10,578 bases of DNA from Roseburia sp. (GTDB lineage: Bacteria > Bacillota > Clostridia > Lachnospirales > Lachnospiraceae), in NCBI GenBank assembly GCA_030844625.1, contig JAUUNJ010000059.1, forward strand, positions 1-10,578, written 5' to 3'. The notes beneath the pieces were generated by a model. It ran no database searches, was not told where the DNA came from, and saw only the letters and a program-made list of their open reading frames with translations. How positions within the stretch are numbered: the first letter of the stretch is position 1; the number at the start of each line of letters is the position of its first letter. The position numbers and the translations under genes are program-made. This document shows, one piece after another, positions 5,899 to 10,578 of this stretch.

Positions 5899-6751
5899 AT
5901 GCCTCCTTTAAAACTTCCTGAAATTTATCTATTCCCACACGATCCAATGTAAATTTAAAACGCTCGCTCGGATTTGCATAATCATCAAAGAACTGGATTG
6001 CCGCATCAGTCACACGGAATAACTGCTCCTCTGATTTAATCAGTGGCAATAAAGTCTTTCCCTTGCTGATAGAGTTGCCAAAGGTTCCTCCAAAAGAAAC
6101 AATATAAGCAGATTCTGCATCCCATGCATCCGTAGGACATGACTTTACACAACGTCCACAGAAATTACATTTATCATAGTCAATAATCACCTGACCATCC
6201 TCTATTGTAATTGCATTTTCCCGGCATACCTTGGCACATAATCCACAATTTATACAGGCTTCCTCTTTCCACTTAACATCCAACGCTCCCTTGATTCCCA
6301 CGTCATTTTCTTCTGCCTTCAGGCAGTTATTCTGACATCCGGTCACGCCAAACTTAAACTTATGCGGAAGTTCTCTTCCAAAATAACGGTCATTCAATTT
6401 CTGTGCTATATCTGTGGTATTAATATTACCACTGGGGCAGATTTCACTTCCCTGACATGCTGTTACTGTGCGGACACGGGGACCACATACCCCCGGCTTA
6501 CAGCCGCCCTCTGCCAACGAATCTTTTACATCCTCAATATCATCCAACTTAATAAAAGGAATCTCCACACCCTGTCTGGATGTCAGATGCACATATCCAT
6601 CGCCATATTCTTCTGCCACTTCAGCTATTTTTTTTAAATTTTCTGCTGTCAGTGTACCACCAACAACTGCAAGACGAAGCGAAAAATTATTTTTCTGCTT
6701 TTGTCTCATAAAGCCGCCCTTTTTCAAGGTTCCATAATCCACCCCTGCCAT
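5888..6751 (-). CDS. Siroheme/4Fe-4S sulfite (or nitrite) reductase-like protein with ferredoxin domain
   Basis: A 287-residue single-polypeptide reductase expected to take sulfite to sulfide with six electrons. The N-terminal half has the ferredoxin-like reductase fold (SLRLAVVGGTLTAENLKKIAEVAEEYG, SRQGVEIP). The siroheme-cluster cysteines follow in order: Cys99 and Cys105 (CQGSEIC), then Cys139 and Cys143 (TGCQNNC). Two ferredoxin 4Fe-4S clusters follow: CINCGLCAKVC (166-176) and CNFCGRCVKSC (195-205). The size and layout recall the anaerobic AsrC-type and small 'Fsr-like' proteins, not the large assimilatory CysI. It starts 1 nt after metY stops (6753-6755) and overlaps the TusA-like gene. 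The siroheme-forming genes at 1-3632 fit its cofactor need. Nitrite cannot be excluded as substrate, but every neighbour concerns sulfur. Confidence 0.92.
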   Translation of the reverse strand: MAGVDYGTLKKGGFMRQKQKNNFSLRLAVVGGTLTAENLKKIAEVAEEYGDGYVHLTSRQGVEIPFIKLDDIEDVKDSLAEGGCKPGVCGPRVRTVTACQGSEICPSGNINTTDIAQKLNDRYFGRELPHKFKFGVTGCQNNCLKAEENDVGIKGALDVKWKEEACINCGLCAKVCRENAITIEDGQVIIDYDKCNFCGRCVKSCPTDAWDAESAYIVSFGGTFGNSISKGKTLLPLIKSEEQLFRVTDAAIQFFDDYANPSERFKFTLDRVGIDKFQEVLKEAYDG

Positions 6752-6752
6752 G

Positions 6753-7988
6753 TTATCTCTCTCCTTCTATTGCATTTTTAAAATCATTTTTTAAATCTTC
6801 TATTTCCTCAATACCAACGCTGATTCGAATCAAATCTTCATATACACCCGACTGTATCTTTTCTTCTTCTGACAAATGAAGCGCAATCGTGGATGCAGGA
6901 TGAATTACCAGTGTTTTTGTATCTCCTATGTTTGATAGAATAAGCGGTATTTTTAAGGAATTAATAATGCGGAACGCCCTGTCCCTGGTTCCTACGCGAA
7001 TTGTCACAATAGCACCATATCTGCCTCCCAACTGTTTCCGGGCAAGTTCATAATACGGATTCTCCGGAAGTCCCGGATAGTTTACTGTGATTCCTAAATC
7101 CAGACCATCAAGAAATTCTGCAAGCTTTAGTGCATTATCACACTCACGTTCCATTCGAAGTCCCAACGTTTCAAGACCCAGATTGTTTAAAAAAGCATTT
7201 TGTGGAGATAAACACGCTCCTGTGTTTCGAAACAATCCGTTGCGAAGTTTTGCTATGTATCCAAATGGACCGAATTTTTTATAAGGTATCATTCCCGGAT
7301 AACGTTCATCCCATTTAAACTTTCCTGCATATGTCAAAATTCCACTGATGGCATCGCTGTTTCCATTTATATATTTAGATGAAGAATTCACCACAATATC
7401 TGCCCCCAGGGAAATCGGCTGCACCAGATAGGGCGTTGCCATAGTATTATCCACAATAAGCGGAAGCTTATGGGAATGTGCCATCTCAGCCACAGCAGCA
7501 ATATCTGTTACATCAAGTTTTGGATTACCGATTGTCTCTGCAAAAATCAGTCTGGTTTTATCCGTAATCAATTCCTCATAAGCAGAAGGTTCATTTTCTT
7601 TTACATATCTGGTTGTAATTCCAAATGCTTCCAGGTCCTCAAAAAGTTCTATCGTTCCTCCATAGAGCCCTGTGGTCGCCACAACTTCATCCCCTGCACA
7701 AAGAATATTCATAACAGCATTGAACAACGCTGCCATGCCCGATGAACATGCCACGCTGCCGATACCGCCTTCAAGCTTTGTAATGCGTTTCTCAAAGGCT
7801 TCTACCGTAGGATTATTTAATCTGGAATAGCAAAATCCCATTGCCTTATTATCAAATATCTTTTCCAGTTCCTCGGCACTATCATATTGAAAGGCACTGG
7901 TCTGGTAAATTGGAACATGGGTAGCCCCAGCGGGATTTTTATCATCAAATCCATGAAGTAAAGTTGTATTAAATCCACCGTTTATCAT
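6753..7988 (-). CDS. metY: O-acetylhomoserine sulfhydrylase (PLP, Cys/Met metabolism family)
   Basis: MetY makes homocysteine from O-acetylhomoserine and a sulfur donor, using pyridoxal phosphate. The 411-residue length and the N-terminal pattern (TTLLHGFDD, GATHVPIYQTSAFQYDSAEELEKIF) are typical of this subfamily. The PLP lysine is Lys205 in SSSKYINGNSDAISG, the aspartate is in LIVDNTMATPYL (177-188), and the YSRLNNPT block (54-61) contacts the phosphate of the partner subunit. It is the first gene of the sulfur operon, with its own promoter and a GGAG site 7 nt before the ATG. Its place with ThiS-, ThiF- and JAMM-like genes suggests that the sulfur donor may be a protein thiocarboxylate instead of free sulfide, as in Wolinella. 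Cystathionine gamma-synthase is less likely given the acetylhomoserine-type motifs and length. Confidence 0.93.
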   Translation of the reverse strand: MINGGFNTTLLHGFDDKNPAGATHVPIYQTSAFQYDSAEELEKIFDNKAMGFCYSRLNNPTVEAFEKRITKLEGGIGSVACSSGMAALFNAVMNILCAGDEVVATTGLYGGTIELFEDLEAFGITTRYVKENEPSAYEELITDKTRLIFAETIGNPKLDVTDIAAVAEMAHSHKLPLIVDNTMATPYLVQPISLGADIVVNSSSKYINGNSDAISGILTYAGKFKWDERYPGMIPYKKFGPFGYIAKLRNGLFRNTGACLSPQNAFLNNLGLETLGLRMERECDNALKLAEFLDGLDLGITVNYPGLPENPYYELARKQLGGRYGAIVTIRVGTRDRAFRIINSLKIPLILSNIGDTKTLVIHPASTIALHLSEEEKIQSGVYEDLIRISVGIEEIEDLKNDFKNAIEGER

Positions 7989-8054
7989 CTGTTGGCTCCA
8001 ATCCTGTTACTCATTATAGTTTTACAACATAATTTCCTTTTTTCTATCGTACAC

Positions 8055-8083
8055 ATATTAACCTTTAATTCCTACTTTGTCAA
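8055..8083 (-). promoter_or_regulatory. Sigma-A promoter of the metY sulfur operon
   Basis: On the minus strand TTGACA (8078-8083) and TAATAT (8055-8060) are 17 bp apart, with a full-consensus -35 box. Transcription should start near 8048, leaving a leader of about 60 nt before metY, too short for a SAM riboswitch or T-box. An operator-like palindrome overlaps the -35 box. Confidence 0.85.
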
Positions 8084-8087
8084 TAGG
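8071..8087. promoter_or_regulatory. Putative operator at the metY promoter (CCTAT-N6-AGTAGG)
   Basis: Minus strand CCTATTGACAAAGTAGG followed by AATTA. The same arrangement, CCTAT-N6-AGTAGG followed by GATTA, is present before cysK at 9267-9283 in the opposite orientation. Here the motif covers the -35 box, as expected for a repressor site. A sulfur-responsive Rrf2-family regulator such as CymR is a reasonable guess, based on both targets being sulfur genes; no regulator gene is in the window. Confidence 0.55.
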
Positions 8088-8160
8088 TTTTTAGTAATAT
8101 TAATTACAAGTTTGCATTCTTACGTGGTTTTGCAGCACTTCATAATATCCATTTGCCGTC

Positions 8161-8202
8161 TGGAATAAACAGACTTCGCCTGTTTTCTCTGGTCAAATTC
8201 CA
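8161..8202. other. Bulged inverted repeat in the cysK-metY spacer
   Basis: Plus strand TGGAAT AAACAG, a 7-nt loop, CTGTTT, an 11-nt bulge, then ATTCCA. Two 6-bp stems would stack, with the bulge on one side. No U-tract follows on either strand. Function unknown. The rest of the 298-bp spacer (7989-8286) holds the cysK hairpin at one end and the metY promoter at the other; I see no gene in it. Confidence 0.35.
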
Positions 8203-8216
8203 TTCTGTATCAAAAT

Positions 8217-8258
8217 ACCCTCAGGAGAATTCCTGAAATTTCCGATTCTCCTAAGGGT
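8217..8258 (-). terminator. Hairpin after cysK, probable terminator
   Basis: A 14-bp stem with one mismatch: ACCCTcAGGAGAAT pairs with ATTCTCCTaAGGGT around a 14-nt loop, 28 bp after the cysK stop codon. On the minus strand it is followed only by ATTTTGAT, a weak U-tract, so some transcripts may run on into the metY operon. A role in mRNA 3'-end stability is an alternative. Confidence 0.6.
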
Positions 8259-8286
8259 AATTAAATTTCTGGCATTGACAAAAAGA

Positions 8287-9222
8287 CTATTTGTTAAATA
8301 AAGACGTGGATAAATATCTGTCTCCTGAATCAGGAAGCAGTGCAACAATGGTTTTTCCTTTATTCTCAGCTCTTTCTGCCAAAATAGCAGCCGCCTTAAG
8401 AGCTGCACCGGAAGAAATTCCCACAAGTAATCCTTCACTTATGGCAAATGCTCTTCCCTCTTCAAAAGCATCTTCACTGTCAATTGGGATTACCTCATCA
8501 TAAATCCCGGTATTCAATACTTCCGGAACAAATCCTGCTCCAATCCCCTGAATCTTATGCGGACCTGCTGTACCTTTTGACAACACAGGGCTTGTAGCCG
8601 GTTCAACTGCTACAATTTTCACATCCGGATTTTGGGATTTTAAATATTCCCCAACGCCTGTAATTGTTCCACCTGTACCAACACCTGCAACAAAAATATC
8701 TACTTTTCCTTCTGTCTGTTCCCAGATTTCAGGTCCTGTCGTCACTTTATGGACTTCAGGATTTGCAGGGTTCACAAACTGTCCAAGAATAATAGAACCC
8801 GGTGTAGATTCTTTAATTTCTTCCGCCTTTGCAATTGCCCCTTTCATACCTTTGGCACCTTCTGTTAATACCAATTCCGCACCATAAGCTTTTAGCAGGT
8901 TTCGTCTTTCAATACTCATGGTATCCGGCAAAGTAAGAACCGCCCTGTACCCTTTTGCCGCCGCAACTGCTGCAAGACCTATACCTGTATTACCGGATGT
9001 TGGTTCAATAATCGTAGCCCCCGGTTTTAAAAGACCCTTTTTCTCAGCATCTTCAATCATGGCAAGTGCAATACGGTCTTTCACAGAACCTGCCGGATTA
9101 AAATACTCAAGTTTTCCTAAGATTGTAGCATTTTGAATGCCGGCTTTTTCAGCATAACGGTTTAATTTTAATATAGGCGTATTTCCAATTAATTCCACTG
9201 AACTTTCTTTAATCTGACTCAT
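8287..9222 (-). CDS. cysK: Cysteine synthase A (O-acetylserine sulfhydrylase)
   Basis: CysK makes cysteine from O-acetylserine and sulfide with pyridoxal phosphate in the cytosol. The protein is 311 aa, a standard length. The PLP lysine is Lys48 in NPAGSVKDR, the substrate loop is PTSGNTG (74-80), the phosphate loop is GTGGT (182-186), and the C-terminal [10 protein letters not shown] (297-306) is characteristic of O-acetylserine sulfhydrylases rather than cystathionine beta-synthase. The ATG (9220-9222) follows AAGGAGAG. It has its own near-perfect promoter right after the anSME gene and a hairpin behind it, so it is probably a single-gene unit. It shares an operator-like motif with the metY operon, suggesting joint control by sulfur supply. 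It would use sulfide, while the metY operon makes homocysteine. Confidence 0.97.
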   Translation of the reverse strand: MSQIKESSVELIGNTPILKLNRYAEKAGIQNATILGKLEYFNPAGSVKDRIALAMIEDAEKKGLLKPGATIIEPTSGNTGIGLAAVAAAKGYRAVLTLPDTMSIERRNLLKAYGAELVLTEGAKGMKGAIAKAEEIKESTPGSIILGQFVNPANPEVHKVTTGPEIWEQTEGKVDIFVAGVGTGGTITGVGEYLKSQNPDVKIVAVEPATSPVLSKGTAGPHKIQGIGAGFVPEVLNTGIYDEVIPIDSEDAFEEGRAFAISEGLLVGISSGAALKAAAILAERAENKGKTIVALLPDSGDRYLSTSLFNK

Positions 9223-9266
9223 ATCTTAACTCTCCTTATTAATAAAACTTTAAAATCCAGATAATT

Positions 9267-9283
9267 CCTATATATCTAGTAGG
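9267..9283. promoter_or_regulatory. Putative operator in the cysK leader (CCTAT-N6-AGTAGG)
   Basis: Plus strand CCTATATATCTAGTAGG followed by GATTA, matching the metY site in both half-sites and spacing. It lies roughly 8 to 24 nt downstream of the expected cysK transcription start, a position suited to blocking transcription. It is the only other occurrence I found in the window. Confidence 0.55.
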
Positions 9284-9297
9284 GATTATATGAAACA

Positions 9298-9326
9298 ATT
9301 ATAGGTTCTATGCATGCTCTTGTCAA
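9298..9326 (-). promoter_or_regulatory. Consensus sigma-A promoter of cysK
   Basis: Minus strand TTGACA (9321-9326), a 17-bp spacer, then TATAAT (9298-9303): all twelve consensus bases match. The -35 box ends 1 bp after the stop codon of the upstream gene (9328-9330). Such a strong core promoter suggests that control comes from the repressor-like site just downstream. Confidence 0.9.
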
Positions 9327-9327
9327 G

Positions 9328-10461
9328 TTATTTCCTATATTCTCCATATTTTTTTCGTATCATATCCCCCAATTTCCCAATTTTTCCCCATGTATGTTCA
9401 AAAAAGATTTCATATGCCGGACACAAGTAATTCAAATCTAATGGGGAACCCTTCGTTGTTTCGCGCCATCTTCGGCATCCTCCACGACATAGTGAAAAAT
9501 ATTGACAACTTTTACATTTTTCAGATACCTGATTGGACTGTTCCACAAAACTTTTTGCCTTATCTGTAGAGAGCAGACTCTGAAAGGAATCTTTTACGGT
9601 TCCCAGTTTCCATTGATCCATACAGTAAAAATCACATGGATATATACTGCCATCACCTTCTACTACAAAATAGCAAGTGCAATGTCCATTCATCCCGCAC
9701 TCTTCTGCCGGATATCCTGCTGCCATCTGTGCCAGATTAGAAAACATTCGGATGTCCATCTGCTCTCCCTGACAGAAATCCTCATACCAAAGGTCAAAAA
9801 ACTCACATAAGAATTTACCGTATTCTTCTACATTTAAAGATGCATCGGAAGTAACAGCATTCCTTCCCGGCTCATCCATACACGGAATCAGCTGAATAAA
9901 TAAAAACTGATTTCTTTTATAAAATTTATATAGGTATGATGCCTTTCTGGCTGTTTCATTGGTGATAACACTAAGAATATTGTAATCTACCCCATGCTTT
10001 CGGAAAAGATTTATCGTCCTCATAACAGGATCAAAGGTTCCCAGCCCTTTCACATCCTTTCGATAAGCATCGTGATACTTTTTCGGACCGTCCAGAGACA
10101 GACCAACCAGAAAATGATTCTTTGCCAGAAATTCTGCCCACTCATCATCTATAAGCATTCCGTTTGTCTGAATGGTATTTTCAATTATCAGATTTTTCGT
10201 ATTATACTTCTTCTGCAGCTCCACAGCTTTTTCAAAGAAGGGAATGCCTGCCAGAGTAGGCTCTCCTCCCTGAAAAGCAAAAGAAACATAATTTTCTGCA
10301 TAATCAATTCCCTGAATAATTAATTGTTCCAGTGTCTCTTCGCTCATGAAACCTTTACTATATTCTTTCCGGTTACTGCTCAAGCACTTGTAAAAACAAT
10401 ATTTACAATCAATGTTACAATTGGCAGACGCTGGTTTTATTAAAATACTTGCTGCCGGCAT
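9328..10461 (-). CDS. Anaerobic sulfatase-maturating enzyme (radical SAM, SPASM domain)
   Basis: This enzyme oxidises an active-site cysteine or serine of sulfatases to formylglycine under anaerobic conditions. The radical SAM cluster motif is CNIDCKYC (Cys15, Cys19, Cys22), followed by FQGGEP (63-68). The C-terminal SPASM region holds cysteines for two more 4Fe-4S clusters (255, 261, 276, 280, 316, 319, 325, 329 and 347 are candidates). Asp277 in YPCDFY corresponds to the catalytic base known from the Clostridium perfringens enzyme (recalled, not checked). At 377 aa the length fits. The ATG at 10459-10461 follows AAGGAGG by 8 nt. No sulfatase gene is in the window; one may lie upstream. Sulfatase activation would release sulfate from glycans or mucin, in keeping with the sulfur theme. 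A related SPASM peptide-maturase is the alternative, but the Asp277 context favours the sulfatase enzyme. Confidence 0.9.
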   Translation of the reverse strand: MPAASILIKPASANCNIDCKYCFYKCLSSNRKEYSKGFMSEETLEQLIIQGIDYAENYVSFAFQGGEPTLAGIPFFEKAVELQKKYNTKNLIIENTIQTNGMLIDDEWAEFLAKNHFLVGLSLDGPKKYHDAYRKDVKGLGTFDPVMRTINLFRKHGVDYNILSVITNETARKASYLYKFYKRNQFLFIQLIPCMDEPGRNAVTSDASLNVEEYGKFLCEFFDLWYEDFCQGEQMDIRMFSNLAQMAAGYPAEECGMNGHCTCYFVVEGDGSIYPCDFYCMDQWKLGTVKDSFQSLLSTDKAKSFVEQSNQVSEKCKSCQYFSLCRGGCRRWRETTKGSPLDLNYLCPAYEIFFEHTWGKIGKLGDMIRKKYGEYRK

Positions 10462-10464
10462 ATC

Positions 10465-10578
10465 CTATTCCTCCTTACCTTTCCGCCGAAGGGCATCGCC
10501 CTGAGGGGGACTTTCCTCGCCTTTCCGCCGAAGGGCTTCGCCCTGAGGGGGACTTTCCTCGCCTTTCCGCCGAAGGGC
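10465..10578 (-). CDS. Possible C-terminal tail of an upstream gene made of repeats (partial)
   Basis: The minus-strand frame is open from the window edge to a TAG at 10465-10467, 3 bp before the anSME start codon. It encodes 37 residues that are nothing but the repeat: units like ESPPQGEALRRKGE, in the same phase as in HemA (PPQGxALRR). The frame could be the repeat-derived end of an upstream protein, or merely an open frame created by a 42-bp repeat. The sequence available cannot decide. Confidence 0.3.
   Translation of the reverse strand, partial: ALRRKGEESPPQGEALRRKGEESPPQGDALRRKGKEE
10483..10578. repeat. Palindromic repeat array upstream of anSME, cut by the window edge
   Basis: Cores at 10483-10509, 10525-10551 and 10567 onward, period 42 bp, loops ATC and TTC in the first two. 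The linkers are of the intergenic type (AAAGGCGAGGAAAGT, minus strand), and the last unit runs into the real ribosome site AAAGGTAAGGAGG of the anSME gene, which it resembles. The array continues beyond the right edge. Confidence 0.95.

Noticed and set aside
7989..8050. SAM riboswitch before metY
   Set aside because: The expected transcript leader is only about 60 nt and shows none of the S-box stems.
8193..8438. Minus-strand 81-codon open frame overlapping the cysK end and the spacer
   Set aside because: It runs in another frame of cysK through the terminator hairpin, without a recognisable protein pattern or ribosome site.

Overview
This window looks like the chromosome of a low-GC, strictly anaerobic Firmicute, most likely a gut Lachnospiraceae-type Clostridium relative. 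That placement is an inference from the AT-rich composition, strong AAGGAGG-type ribosome binding sites, consensus sigma-A promoters, an oxygen-sensitive radical SAM enzyme and an anaerobic siroheme/ferredoxin-type reductase. All thirteen annotated genes lie on the minus strand, so the locus reads from high to low coordinates.

In transcription order: (1) at the right edge is an array of GC-rich palindromic repeats that may be the coding tail of an unseen upstream gene, followed by an anaerobic sulfatase-maturating radical SAM enzyme (9328-10461). (2) cysK (8287-9222) has a perfect TTGACA-17-TATAAT promoter and a hairpin behind it. (3) A seven-gene sulfur-assimilation operon (3763-7988) has its own promoter near 8055-8083: O-acetylhomoserine sulfhydrylase (metY), a siroheme/4Fe-4S sulfite-reductase-like protein, a TusA-like protein, an atypical thioredoxin, a ThiS-like sulfur carrier, a ThiF/MoeB-like activating enzyme and a JAMM (M67) protease. 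A terminator-like hairpin follows. (4) A tetrapyrrole/siroheme operon (1-3632) holds hemA, precorrin-2 dehydrogenase, hemC and a uroporphyrinogen-III C-methyltransferase cut by the left edge.

The parts fit together. The last operon makes siroheme, the cofactor needed by the reductase. The reductase and the sulfur relay proteins would supply reduced sulfur. The ThiS/ThiF/JAMM trio would build a protein thiocarboxylate, and MetY would use it to make homocysteine. This matches the gene set of the thiocarboxylate-dependent homocysteine route described in Wolinella succinogenes (HcyS, HcyF, HcyD, MetY, sulfite reductase), here with added TusA and thioredoxin. The cysK and metY promoters share a 17-bp operator-like motif, CCTAT-N6-AGTAGG.

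The most unusual feature is a family of about 42-bp palindromic repeats with a GC-rich 27-bp core: eleven copies in four clusters. Six copies lie inside hemA, in frame, adding 84 residues (KPPQGxALRRQDxE units) to glutamyl-tRNA reductase at two separate sites. Two lie between the thioredoxin and thiS genes, and at least three at the right edge. This resembles, in principle, the palindromic elements of Rickettsia that insert in frame into protein genes.
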